DNA from: an uncultured Neglectibacter sp.
GTDB taxonomy: Bacteria; Bacillota; Clostridia; Oscillospirales; Acutalibacteraceae
Assembly: GCA_937958185.1 (NCBI GenBank)
Contig: CALFFN010000013.1
Span: 84,039-148,038 of the forward strand
Length of the DNA: 64,000 nt
Direction: 5' to 3'
Position numbers and translations under genes: made by a program. The notes under the pieces were generated by a model. That model was not told where the DNA came from, searched no databases, and saw only the letters and a list, made by a program, of their open reading frames with translations. Positions 52,132-61,036 of this stretch are shown here, in pieces. The first letter of the stretch is position 1, and every line of letters begins with the position of its first letter.

Positions 52132-53786
52132 GTAGATTTCAGCATTTCTTCTGCCATTTTCAGCTGCAGGTCAGTGACATTCTCTCCGCCGATAATGCGG
52201 GCAAGTTCCTGCTTCCTGCCTTCAAAATCCAGCAGCTTCACATCTGTGAAGGTCCGTTCCTTCTCCACATGCTTGCTGATTTGGAAATGATTGTCCGCCA
52301 GCGCGGCGATTTGCGCCAGATGGGTGATACACAGCACCTGGCGGTTTTGAGAAACCTGCTTCAGCTTCTGCCCTACTTTATTGGCAGCGGCGCCGCTGAT
52401 GCCGGTGTCCACCTCGTCAAAAATCAGGGTTTCCACCTTATCCTTGCCGGAAAGCACGGTCTTTATTGCCAGCATGATCCGGGAAAGCTCGCCGCCGGAA
52501 GCAATTTTCGACATAGGCTTGGGCGGCTCTCCCTTATTGGCGGAAACGAGGAACTGCATTTTATCACAGCCCATGGCATAGAGCGGCACGCGCTCCATTT
52601 CCACAAGAAACTCAATTCCAGGCATATTCAGGAAACCGAGCTCCTGCTTTACCATTTCCACAAAGGTTTTTCCGGCAGCCTTTCGTCTTTCGGAAAGCTG
52701 TTTTGCCAGGGTGATCGCCTGCTTTTTTTCGGCTTCGTATTGGCTTTCCAGTTCTGCTCTGGCTTCATCGGAAAATTCTATCTCGTGGATCTCCTTTTGG
52801 GCATTTTCCAAAAATGCCAGCATTTTTTCTTCCGTATCCCCATATTTCAAGCTCAGCCGATACAATAAATCAAGCCGGTCTTCCACGGTCTCCTGTAAAG
52901 CGGGGTCAAATTCCACGCCCATGCTTTGCAGCGCTGAATCCACGTCCTCCAGCAAATATTTGGCGTCTCGCAGCTTTTGGGTCGGCTCTTCCGCGTCGGA
53001 TAAAAATTCTGCCGCCCGTTCCATTTCGGAAACCGCCTGGGAAACCCCGGAAAGCAGACCGTTGGCGTTCTCGTCGCCAATCAGAAGGTCACGGACAATT
53101 TCCAGAGAAGCCGCGATTTTCTCACTGTTACGCATCGCGTCCCGCTGGCGGGTCAATTCTTCCCGCTCGCCGGGCTGAATATCGGCTGCTTCCAGCTCAT
53201 CAATCTGATAACGCAGCAGATCCAGCCGCCGGGCTTTTTCCCCTTCGTCGGTGTTGAAGCTTTCCAGCTTTTGCTGAATGCGCCGAAGCTTTCGATAGCT
53301 TTCCTGATATTCCTCCAACAGCTTTTCCAGCCCGCCAAAGCTGTCAACATAGGTCATGTGGACCTCCGGCGACAGCAGCTCGTAGCTCTCGTGCTGCCCA
53401 TGAATGCTGATAAGACGGGTCCCCAGTTCCCGCAGCATGGAAACAGTAGCGGGAACGCCGTTCAATTTGCAGAGTGATCTTCCTTCCAGACGGATTTCCC
53501 TTTGAATTAGAAGAGAATTGTCCTCTTCTCTGGGAATGGACATTTCGTCCAGCGCTTTCAGCGTGTCCTGATCCAAATCGACAAACAGGGCGGAAACTGA
53601 GGCTGTGTCTGTTCCCGTGCGCACCAGCTCTTTGGAGGTCCTTTCGCCCAGCACTGCGTGAATGGCGTCAATAATGATTGACTTGCCCGCGCCGGTTTCT
53701 CCTGTCAGTACGGTAAAGCCCTGATCCAGCTCGATAGACGCCCGCTCGATAACCGCAATATTGTTGATAAAAAGTTGTGCAAGCAT
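52128..53786 (-). CDS. recN: DNA repair protein RecN
   Basis: SMC-like ATPase active in double-strand break repair. It has 552 residues: Walker A GETGAGKS at 29-36, a coiled-coil arm from about 160 to 370, and the C-terminal ABC signature ELSRIMLAIK with Walker B ETLIFDEVDTGISG. It is the last gene of the long minus-strand operon, 6 bp after argR, as in most Firmicutes. The tyrS-unit promoter overlaps its 3' end. Confidence 0.97.
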   Translation of the reverse strand: MLAQLFINNIAVIERASIELDQGFTVLTGETGAGKSIIIDAIHAVLGERTSKELVRTGTDTASVSALFVDLDQDTLKALDEMSIPREEDNSLLIQREIRLEGRSLCKLNGVPATVSMLRELGTRLISIHGQHESYELLSPEVHMTYVDSFGGLEKLLEEYQESYRKLRRIQQKLESFNTDEGEKARRLDLLRYQIDELEAADIQPGEREELTRQRDAMRNSEKIAASLEIVRDLLIGDENANGLLSGVSQAVSEMERAAEFLSDAEEPTQKLRDAKYLLEDVDSALQSMGVEFDPALQETVEDRLDLLYRLSLKYGDTEEKMLAFLENAQKEIHEIEFSDEARAELESQYEAEKKQAITLAKQLSERRKAAGKTFVEMVKQELGFLNMPGIEFLVEMERVPLYAMGCDKMQFLVSANKGEPPKPMSKIASGGELSRIMLAIKTVLSGKDKVETLIFDEVDTGISGAAANKVGQKLKQVSQNRQVLCITHLAQIAALADNHFQISKHVEKERTFTDVKLLDFEGRKQELARIIGGENVTDLQLKMAEEMLKST

Positions 53787-53792
53787 CTTCTA

Positions 53793-54245
53793 TCACCTGC
53801 TAATCAATTTCCGAAATTCTTCCTGAGTTTCCAGAGCGATTTCTTCATTTTTGCACACAATGAAAATCGTATCTTCACCGGCAAGTGTCCCTACAAAATG
53901 CTGAGGATAAGCGGCGTCCATGGCGGCGCAGACCGCCTGTGCCATACCGTTTATGGACTTGATAACGATAAGATTCATCGCCGCTTCTACGGAAATGACC
54001 GAATCGGAAAACAGAGAATAGAATTTAGAAGACATATCGTTTCCGCTGTCACCGCCGGTAGAATACTTGTAAGCGCCGGAACGGGAAAGGGTCTTTACAA
54101 GCCGCAGCTCCTTGATATCCCGGGAAACGGTGGCCTGGGTCACGTCGAACCCGCTCTCCCGAAGATAATTGAGAAGCTCGTCCTGTGTGTCAATGTCATG
54201 CTCCTTGATAAGCTCCAAAATTTTTGCATGGCGTCTGGTTTTCAT
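53793..54245 (-). CDS. argR: Arginine repressor ArgR
   Basis: Hexameric arginine-dependent repressor of arginine biosynthesis. It has 150 residues, standard. The N-terminal winged helix (about 1-70) includes TQDELLNYLRESGFDVTQATVSRDIKELRLVK; the C-terminal arginine-binding core has GTLAGEDTIFIV. An AAAGGAG ribosome site lies upstream of the ATG. argR before recN is a classic Firmicutes order; no arginine genes are in the window. Confidence 0.96.
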   Translation of the reverse strand: MKTRRHAKILELIKEHDIDTQDELLNYLRESGFDVTQATVSRDIKELRLVKTLSRSGAYKYSTGGDSGNDMSSKFYSLFSDSVISVEAAMNLIVIKSINGMAQAVCAAMDAAYPQHFVGTLAGEDTIFIVCKNEEIALETQEEFRKLISR

Positions 54246-54293
54246 AAACAGTGTACTCCTTTCGTCCTGATGGAATTCGTATCGCTGCGAGAC

Positions 54294-55130
54294 TTACCTC
54301 GTCTCGATGATCTTTTGGTTCAGTACATCATAAAAATCCCTGTGGTCCAGCTTCAAAAAGCGCGCGGAACGTTCTGAGCGGGAAAAAACAAGCTTATCCC
54401 CGGAGCTGAGCGTGATAGGCGTTTCGCCATCCACGGTCAAGAACAGCTTCCGCACATTTTCGGGAATCGTTACTGTCAAGCGCGTGTCTCCGCCAAACAC
54501 CACGCTGCGGTTAAAGAGCGCATGCGGACAAACCGGAGTATACACCAGGCACTCCATGTCCGGCTGAATAACAGGTCCTCCGGCAGAAAGAGAATAGGCG
54601 GTGGAACCGGTGGGCGTGGCCACGATAAAGCCGTCCGCCCTGCAGTGATAGCCCTTATTTTCTCCCAGTGCCATCCAATAATCTATAATTGAGGACAGCT
54701 CCCCCGATACCACAGCATCGTTCAAAGCCTTATATGAGGCCGTTTTTCCCTGGGAAGTCAGTTTTACGGATACCATCAGGCGGTTTTCTTCCCGATAGTC
54801 TCCCCGTAACAAATTGAGCAGCAAAGGCAGCTCATTCAATTCCAACCCGGCGGTAAAGCCCAGAGTTCCCGCATTGATGCCCAAAATCGGCTTGCCATAT
54901 TCTGCTGCCAGCTTTGCGGTATGAATGATCGTGCCGTCGCCGCCGATCGCGATAAACAGGTCGCAGGAATCCATGGAATCCTCAAAGGTTTCGTGATACA
55001 CGCCGTTCTCATCGAACAGGTCGGACTTCAATTGTATTTCGCAGCCATGGGACTCCAGGATCGCCACCGTTTCCTCGGTACACGCCATAGCTTCCTTTTT
55101 TGTCAAATTCGGTACGACTGCAATTTTCAC
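54294..55130 (-). CDS. nadK: NAD kinase
   Basis: Phosphorylates NAD to NADP. It has 278 residues. The diagnostic GGDGT is in LFIAIGGDGTIIHTAK (about residue 60), followed by GINAGTLGFTAG, and TPTGSTAYSLSAGGP for substrate binding. The start is GTG with AGGGAGA upstream. It lies between tlyA (22 bp) and argR (48 bp) in the recN operon. Confidence 0.96.
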   Translation of the reverse strand: MKIAVVPNLTKKEAMACTEETVAILESHGCEIQLKSDLFDENGVYHETFEDSMDSCDLFIAIGGDGTIIHTAKLAAEYGKPILGINAGTLGFTAGLELNELPLLLNLLRGDYREENRLMVSVKLTSQGKTASYKALNDAVVSGELSSIIDYWMALGENKGYHCRADGFIVATPTGSTAYSLSAGGPVIQPDMECLVYTPVCPHALFNRSVVFGGDTRLTVTIPENVRKLFLTVDGETPITLSSGDKLVFSRSERSARFLKLDHRDFYDVLNQKIIETR

Positions 55131-55152
55131 AAGAAGGTCTCCCTTGACATTT

Positions 55153-55959
55153 TTAGCGATCCAGCTCCCGATGGGACTGTTCTACAACTGCCGCGGTCTC
55201 CGGCACGGTATCCGCTGTAAAAGGGGATTCGGAACGCTGCAGATAAATCAGATATTCAATGTTCCCCTCGGGCCCCTTCACCGGGGAAAAGGTCAGCCCC
55301 AACACAGAGAATCCGTTTTGAAGAGAAAAATCACGAATTTTCTCTATTACCTCGCAGTGTACGAGCTTATCCCGCACCACGCCCTTTTTTCCCACCTTTT
55401 CCCTGCCTGCCTCAAATTGGGGCTTTATCAGGCAGACCGCCCGCCCGTTCTCAGACAAAAGCTTTCTCAGCGTGGGAAGGATCAAAGTAAGCGATATAAA
55501 AGACACATCAATAGAGAAAAAATCTATCGGTTCGGGGATGTTTTCTTCTGTGAGGTATCGGGCGTTGGTGCGCTCCAGATTGACGACCCTCTCGTCTGTG
55601 CGGAGCTTCCAGGCAAGCTGTCCATACCCCACGTCCACGGCATAGACTTTGACCGCGCCGTTTTGCAGCATACAGTCGGTAAATCCGCCGGTGGAAGCAC
55701 CGATATCCATGCAAACAGCCCCGGAAAGCTGCAAATCAAATTCTTTCATGGCTTTTTCCAGCTTCAGCCCGCCGCGGCTCACATATTGCAGTCCCGCTCC
55801 CCGCAGCTCCAGGGAAACGTCTTCCGGGAACATATCTCCGGGCTTGTCGGCTTTTTGATTGTCTGCGTAGATCAGCCCGGACATAATGACTGTTTTTGCC
55901 TTTTCCCTGCTTTCTGCCAAACCATGCTCCACAACTAAAACATCAAGCCTCTTTTTCAG
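55153..55959 (-). CDS. tlyA: TlyA family rRNA methyltransferase
   Basis: S4-domain plus FtsJ-like methyltransferase, expected to methylate ribosomal RNA (2'-O-cytidine). The frame has ATG/GTG/TTG starts only from a GTG at 55932, which would cut off the beginning of the S4 domain. Extending to a CTG at 55959 gives MKKRLDVLVVEHGLAESREK, the canonical TlyA start, and a GGGAGG ribosome site stands 9 nt before it. I therefore place the start at the CTG: 268 residues, overlapping dxs by 17 bp. The SAM loop is CMDIGASTGGFTDC. Confidence 0.9.
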   Translation of the reverse strand: MKKRLDVLVVEHGLAESREKAKTVIMSGLIYADNQKADKPGDMFPEDVSLELRGAGLQYVSRGGLKLEKAMKEFDLQLSGAVCMDIGASTGGFTDCMLQNGAVKVYAVDVGYGQLAWKLRTDERVVNLERTNARYLTEENIPEPIDFFSIDVSFISLTLILPTLRKLLSENGRAVCLIKPQFEAGREKVGKKGVVRDKLVHCEVIEKIRDFSLQNGFSVLGLTFSPVKGPEGNIEYLIYLQRSESPFTADTVPETAAVVEQSHRELDR

Positions 55960-57832
55960 AAAAACCAGCCTCCCGTTCTATCATGCCGCGAACTGCTGTT
56001 TCGATCCCCTCCGCATTTAGTCCGAGCTTTTCCAAAGCGCGGAACATGGGCGCGTGTTCAATGTAAGGGTCGTCGATTGCCCGTAGCTCATATTTGCCGG
56101 AAAAATCTGATTGACTCAACAAAAACGCAAAATGCTCCCCGATACCGCCCCGGCGAACGCCTTCCTCCAGAAAAAGCACTTTTTGACATGGGAGCGCTTC
56201 TTTCACAGCAGCCGGGTCCACAGGGATAATGCGGTTCAATTTGACGAGCTTAACAAAAATCCCCTCTGACCGCAAATGCTCTACAGCCTCTGCCGCAAAG
56301 GAAAAAAGCCTGCCATAAGTGACGATACACAAATCCGAGCCAAGCCGGCTTCCATACACCTGGTAAGATTTCGTATTGCTTTGAAACCAATCCGGCTTGT
56401 ACAGCTCCTTTCCTCTGGGATACCGAATGGCACACAGCCCCGTCCCCTCACGCACCAACAATTCCAGCTGTATCCGCAATTCCCCGAAAAAGCTTGGGGA
56501 ATATACCGTCGCGTTGGGGATCGTCTGCAAATAGGCGGCGTCAAACAGCCCCTGATGGGTCTTGCCGTCTTCCCCTACGATTCCAGCGCGGTCTATCGCT
56601 AAAAGCACTTTGACGCCCTGCAGGGAAACATCGTGGAGCAGTTCGTCATAAGAACGCTGCAAAAAGGTGGAGTACACGGCAAACACGGGGAGCATTCCCC
56701 CTGCCGCCAGCCCGCCTGCAAAGGTAACAGCGTGTTCTTCCGCAATGCCCACGTCAAAAAATCGGTCGGGAAAACGTTCCCGAAACTCTGAAAGCCCTGT
56801 GCCGTCCTGCATTGCCGCCGTGATCGCGCAGATTTCAGGAGACTCCTGCGCCAATTGGCACAGGGCTTCCCCGAATACATCGGAAAAGCTCTGGGATTTT
56901 TCCCCGGTATTCCCCGTATCCACGTCAAAGCCGGACAGGCCATGGTAAATGCTGGGAGCCTGCTCGGCGTACTGATATCCCTTTCCCTTATAGGTGCGGA
57001 CATGAAGCAGCACAGGCTTTTGGATCAGCTTGGCGCTTTCCAGCGTTTCCCGCAGCTCGCGGATATTGTGCCCGTCAAAAGGACCATAATAGGCAAAGCC
57101 AAAATCCTCAAAAATCGTGGAGTTATAGAAAAATTTCTTGATCGTTCCCTTGATATGGCGCAGTACGGCGGAAATCCCCCTGCCGATCACCGGCAGCTTA
57201 TTCAGGGAATTTTCCAAATTGCTTTTGATTTTGATATAGGAGGGCTTTGTGCGGATATAGGTGAGATACCGCGCCATGGAACCCACATTTCGGGAAATGG
57301 ACATTTTATTGTCGTTTAGGATCACAATGAGATTTCTATGCAGTCTCCCGGCATTATTTAAGCCTTCATAGGCAAGCCCGCCGGAAAGTGCTCCGTCGCC
57401 TATTACCGCTATGGCGTAGCCGTCCCGGTTTTGCAGATGGTTCGCTTCGGACACACCCATTGCCATGGAAATAGATGTGCTGCTGTGCCCGGTGGTGAAC
57501 TTATCATACTCGCTTTCCTCCCGGCTGGGAAAGCCGGAAATGCCGCCCTCCCTGCGAATGGTGGAAAAAGTGTCGTAGCGCCCTGTCAAGAGCTTGTATG
57601 GATAGCTCTGGTGTCCCACGTCCCACACAATGGTATCCTTAGGCGGGTCGAATGTCAGTGCCAGTGCTACTGTCAGCTCCACCACCCCTAAATTGGACGC
57701 AAGGTGTCCGCCGTTATTGGAAACAGTGCCGATAATAATTTCCCGAATTTCCTCGCACAGAGAGGAAAGCTCCTCGTCTGTGAACCCTTTCAAATCCTGC
57801 GGAGCATGGATCCTATCCAACAAATTTCCCAT
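55943..57832 (-). CDS. dxs: 1-deoxy-D-xylulose-5-phosphate synthase
   Basis: Thiamine-diphosphate enzyme that starts the MEP isoprenoid pathway. It has 629 residues from the ATG at 57832, chosen because GGGAGATG lies 7 nt upstream; a frame 11 codons longer lacks a site and overlaps folD. The TPP motif is GDGALSGGLAYEGLNNAG ... ILNDN. The catalytic histidine region is VWDVGHQSYPYKLLTGR, and the transketolase centre DVGIAEEHAVTFAGGLA. It supplies precursors for the undecaprenyl carrier recycled by UppP. Confidence 0.96.
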   Translation of the reverse strand: MGNLLDRIHAPQDLKGFTDEELSSLCEEIREIIIGTVSNNGGHLASNLGVVELTVALALTFDPPKDTIVWDVGHQSYPYKLLTGRYDTFSTIRREGGISGFPSREESEYDKFTTGHSSTSISMAMGVSEANHLQNRDGYAIAVIGDGALSGGLAYEGLNNAGRLHRNLIVILNDNKMSISRNVGSMARYLTYIRTKPSYIKIKSNLENSLNKLPVIGRGISAVLRHIKGTIKKFFYNSTIFEDFGFAYYGPFDGHNIRELRETLESAKLIQKPVLLHVRTYKGKGYQYAEQAPSIYHGLSGFDVDTGNTGEKSQSFSDVFGEALCQLAQESPEICAITAAMQDGTGLSEFRERFPDRFFDVGIAEEHAVTFAGGLAAGGMLPVFAVYSTFLQRSYDELLHDVSLQGVKVLLAIDRAGIVGEDGKTHQGLFDAAYLQTIPNATVYSPSFFGELRIQLELLVREGTGLCAIRYPRGKELYKPDWFQSNTKSYQVYGSRLGSDLCIVTYGRLFSFAAEAVEHLRSEGIFVKLVKLNRIIPVDPAAVKEALPCQKVLFLEEGVRRGGIGEHFAFLLSQSDFSGKYELRAIDDPYIEHAPMFRALEKLGLNAEGIETAVRGMIEREAGFSEKEA

Positions 57833-57848
57833 AAAGAGACATCTCCCG

Positions 57849-58706
57849 TCAGAGCGCCACCCCATTTTGCAGCTTTGCCGCAGTGACCGTATTCTGCATC
57901 AAAATAGCTATCGTCATTGGACCCACCCCGCCGGGGACGGGCGTGATCCAGGAAGCAAGCGGCTCTACTCCGGCAAAATCCACATCGCCGCACAGCTTTC
58001 CGGCATTGTCCCGGTTCATTCCCACATCAATGACCACCGCGCCGGGCTTTACCATATCAGCCGTCACAAAGCCCGCTTCCCCCACGGCGGAGACCAAAAT
58101 ATCGGCTTGCCGGGCGATTTCAGGCAGATTTTCTGTCCTGCTGTGACAGATAGTCACCGTGCCGTTGTGCTGTAAAAGCAGCATTGCCATGGGCTTTCCC
58201 ACAATATCGCTGCGTCCGATCACCACACAGTGCTTCCCGGAGATTTCCGTTCCCGTAGAACGGATCAGCTCTATGACGCCAGCCGGCGTGCAGGGCTGGA
58301 AAATCGGGCTGCCCTGCATAAGCTTGCCCACGTTGTATGCATGAAAGGCATCTACGTCCTTTTTCGGCGAAATAGCTTCTACCACAGCAGCTTCGTCCAG
58401 TCCCTTTGGCAAGGGGGACTGCACCAAAATGCCGTGAATATCTTCCTTTTCATTGAGACGGTACACCAATTCCAGCAGTTCCTGCTGAGAAGCACTATTG
58501 GGAAGAAGGTACTCTTCGGAATGTATCCCAGTGGCTTCGCACGCTTTTTTCTTATTATTTACATAGATCCGGGAAGCGGGATCATCTCCCACCAGCACCA
58601 CTGCCAGTCCGGGGCATATTCCCAGTGCTTTCAGCTTCTCCACTTCCGTGCCGACCTTTGCCTTGACCGCGGCGGAAACAGCTTTTCCATCAATCAAATT
58701 TGCCAT
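57849..58706 (-). CDS. folD: Methylenetetrahydrofolate dehydrogenase/cyclohydrolase FolD
   Basis: Bifunctional folate enzyme interconverting methylene-, methenyl- and formyl-tetrahydrofolate. It has 285 residues. The catalytic lysine-tyrosine region is YVNNKKKACEATG, with QSPLPKGLDE, then CVVIGRSDIVGKPMAMLL and TPVPGGVGPMTIAIL for NADP binding. It lies 18 bp after lgt and 16 bp before dxs. The usual xseA, xseB and ispA between folD and dxs are absent. Confidence 0.97.
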   Translation of the reverse strand: MANLIDGKAVSAAVKAKVGTEVEKLKALGICPGLAVVLVGDDPASRIYVNNKKKACEATGIHSEEYLLPNSASQQELLELVYRLNEKEDIHGILVQSPLPKGLDEAAVVEAISPKKDVDAFHAYNVGKLMQGSPIFQPCTPAGVIELIRSTGTEISGKHCVVIGRSDIVGKPMAMLLLQHNGTVTICHSRTENLPEIARQADILVSAVGEAGFVTADMVKPGAVVIDVGMNRDNAGKLCGDVDFAGVEPLASWITPVPGGVGPMTIAILMQNTVTAAKLQNGVAL

Positions 58707-58723
58707 TTGCGGGAACCTCCCGA

Positions 58724-59728
58724 TTACTTTTCTTCCTGCGTCCCGTCAGAATCCTGTTTCGGCTCTTCCTCCTGCTTCTCTCCATCGTCCATATCCAGAG
58801 AAAGCTCTTCGGGGGACAAATCGCCGAAAATCGTGCTGAATTCATTTACAGGTTCTGCCTTTTCTTCTCCGTCTGCGCCAATTCCCACGCCTTCCATCAC
58901 CCGTGCGCTGCCGCAGCCTGTCAGGCTTGTCTTGTGGCGGAACGCAAACAACAGGATCAAGCCCACGATCACGCACGCGGCGGCGAGGACCTGGGACACA
59001 CGCAGATTCAAGAAGTGCAGCATAAGGCTGTCCGTACGCAGCCCCTCCAGGAAAAAGCGGCACGCGCCATACCACACTATGTAAAGCAGGAAGGTCTGCC
59101 CATCGTAGCGGCGGAATTTCCGGGTGAAAATGTGCAGTAAAATGAAGCCCAGCAAACACAAAAGCGATTCATACAAAAAGCAGGGGTGCACCGGGCTGCC
59201 GGGGACAACTAAAGAGGTGTTGTCACTCTGCATTCCCCAAGGCAGGTCGGTAGCACTGCCAAAGGCTTCCTGATTTACAAAGTTCCCCCATCTGCCCACG
59301 CACTGACCAATCAGGAAACCCAGGGAGGCAATATCCAGCACGGCAGGTACCTTCAGCTTGCGGATTTTTGCCATAATACCGCCGAAAAGCATTGCGCCAA
59401 TAATACCGCCGTAGATGGCAAGCCCGCCCTCATGGATTTTGAAAATCTCTAAAGGGTTCTGCCAATACTTATCCCCCGGATAGAACGCGACGTAGTACAA
59501 ACGGGCGCCGATAACGCTGCCGATCAAGCCGACGATCACAGCGTCGATCAACCTGCCCATGTCAATGTTCATTTTTTTCGCGCTGACAGACGCGTATAAA
59601 ATCGCCAGCAAAAAGCCGATTGCAATGATGATGCCGTACCAGCGCACCTGAAAGCTTCCTATGGAAAAGGCTACCTCATGGACAACAAAGCTCAAGCCTA
59701 AACCCGGAAATTCTACTACATGGTTCAT
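58724..59728 (-). CDS. lgt: Prolipoprotein diacylglyceryl transferase
   Basis: Membrane enzyme that attaches diacylglycerol to lipoprotein cysteines, needed by lipoproteins such as the cyclophilin at 10.4 kb. It has 334 residues and about seven membrane helices. Signatures are the His in IHEGGLAIYGG and GRWGNFVNQEAFG, which contains the conserved Arg-Asn. The last ~65 residues form an acidic tail (DDGEKQEEEPKQDSDG) not needed in most Lgt proteins. It is 18 bp upstream of folD. Confidence 0.96.
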   Translation of the reverse strand: MNHVVEFPGLGLSFVVHEVAFSIGSFQVRWYGIIIAIGFLLAILYASVSAKKMNIDMGRLIDAVIVGLIGSVIGARLYYVAFYPGDKYWQNPLEIFKIHEGGLAIYGGIIGAMLFGGIMAKIRKLKVPAVLDIASLGFLIGQCVGRWGNFVNQEAFGSATDLPWGMQSDNTSLVVPGSPVHPCFLYESLLCLLGFILLHIFTRKFRRYDGQTFLLYIVWYGACRFFLEGLRTDSLMLHFLNLRVSQVLAAACVIVGLILLFAFRHKTSLTGCGSARVMEGVGIGADGEEKAEPVNEFSTIFGDLSPEELSLDMDDGEKQEEEPKQDSDGTQEEK

Positions 59729-59755
59729 AAATCATTCTTCCTTTCTGAATAACGG

Positions 59756-61036
59756 TCAGAGTGGACGGACAACAGACAGTACGCTCTTATCTTTTTGGAA
59801 TACACTGAGCTTTTTTTCCACGTCTTCCATCGTCAGCTCTGCAAGGGCGTCAATATAGGTGAACAGCTCTCTGCCCTTGAAGGTAAAGGTCAGCAGAGCG
59901 TTGGCAATGCTCGCCGTGCTGTTCAAAGCGGAAATAATATCTCCATACAGCGCCCTCTTCGAGCGCCCAAACACGTCCTGTGCGATGCCCTCCCGGCAGA
60001 ACCGCTGGACCTCCTCCGCAATGGCGTCCGCCACCGCCTGGGGATTTTTTGATTCCCCGCTGAAACAGGCAGTCGCATAGTTTGCACCCTCAAAATATTC
60101 ATAGTCAAAGCTGGACTCATTGACAAGGTCCGGCGCCAGAAGCTTTTGGAACAGCGGCGAAGCGTCCGACGCCAGACATTCCAGCAAAACCTCCATGGCA
60201 GCAATGTCTTTTTCAGTCCTGCTGTTTTCTGCCGGTTCCTTATAGCCAAACTGGAACAGCGGCATTGCCACGGAAAGCTGTGTTTCCACATAGGACTGCA
60301 CCACGCTGTCAGGCTCCGGCGGGAAGATACGCTTCACGTTCACCGGCTCTGAGGGTTTTAAGAGCCTGTCGCAGATAGCGAGCACCTTTTCAATGTCAAA
60401 ATTGCCGCAGACCGCCAGCGCCATATTATGAAGATTATAAAATGTGTAATAGCAGCGGTACAGGTACTCCGGCGTAATTTTCGCAATGCTTTCCACGGTT
60501 CCGGCAGTATCTACCCGCACCGGGTGCGCATGGTACATCGCACGAAGATAATGGAACATCACCTGCCATTGAGGCTCGTCATCGTACATTCGTATCTCCT
60601 GCCCGATGATCCCCTGCTCCTTTTGCACCGTCTGTTCGGTGAAATAGGGCGATTGAACAAAATCTAATAGAATTTCCAGCGAATCGTACAGCCTGTCCGT
60701 GCAGGAAAACAGATAGCAGGTGGATTCAAACCCGGTAAAGGCATTGGCGCTGGCGCCCGTTTTCGCGTATCGCTGAAAAGCGTCGCCGTCCTCGCTTTCA
60801 AAGAGCTTGTGCTCCAGAAAATGGGCAATTCCCTCAGGGACCGTTTCCGGCTGTGCTTCATCGCTGCGCTGGAAACAATTGTCGATAGAGCCGTATTTTG
60901 TACCAAAAATGGCATAAGTGGAAGTAAAGCCTTCCTTTGGGTACAGAAAAATGTCAAGCCCGGTAGGGTGGCTGATTTTATAATAACTGTCCCCTACTCG
61001 CTTTCCCGTTATCTTTTGAAGCTCCATATCAGCCAT
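59756..61036 (-). CDS. M16 family zinc metallopeptidase, active type (YmfH-like)
   Basis: Insulinase-like peptidase of about 427 residues. The inverted zinc motif HFLEHKLFE (HxxEH) is at about residues 75-83, with the downstream glutamate in the matching region. The pairing with the following non-catalytic homologue mirrors ymfF-ymfH of Bacillus. The ATG at 61036 was chosen because AAAGGA stands 7 nt before it; it overlaps the upstream gene by 8 bp. The substrate is unknown. It is 28 bp upstream of lgt. Confidence 0.92.
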   Translation of the reverse strand: MADMELQKITGKRVGDSYYKISHPTGLDIFLYPKEGFTSTYAIFGTKYGSIDNCFQRSDEAQPETVPEGIAHFLEHKLFESEDGDAFQRYAKTGASANAFTGFESTCYLFSCTDRLYDSLEILLDFVQSPYFTEQTVQKEQGIIGQEIRMYDDEPQWQVMFHYLRAMYHAHPVRVDTAGTVESIAKITPEYLYRCYYTFYNLHNMALAVCGNFDIEKVLAICDRLLKPSEPVNVKRIFPPEPDSVVQSYVETQLSVAMPLFQFGYKEPAENSRTEKDIAAMEVLLECLASDASPLFQKLLAPDLVNESSFDYEYFEGANYATACFSGESKNPQAVADAIAEEVQRFCREGIAQDVFGRSKRALYGDIISALNSTASIANALLTFTFKGRELFTYIDALAELTMEDVEKKLSVFQKDKSVLSVVRPL

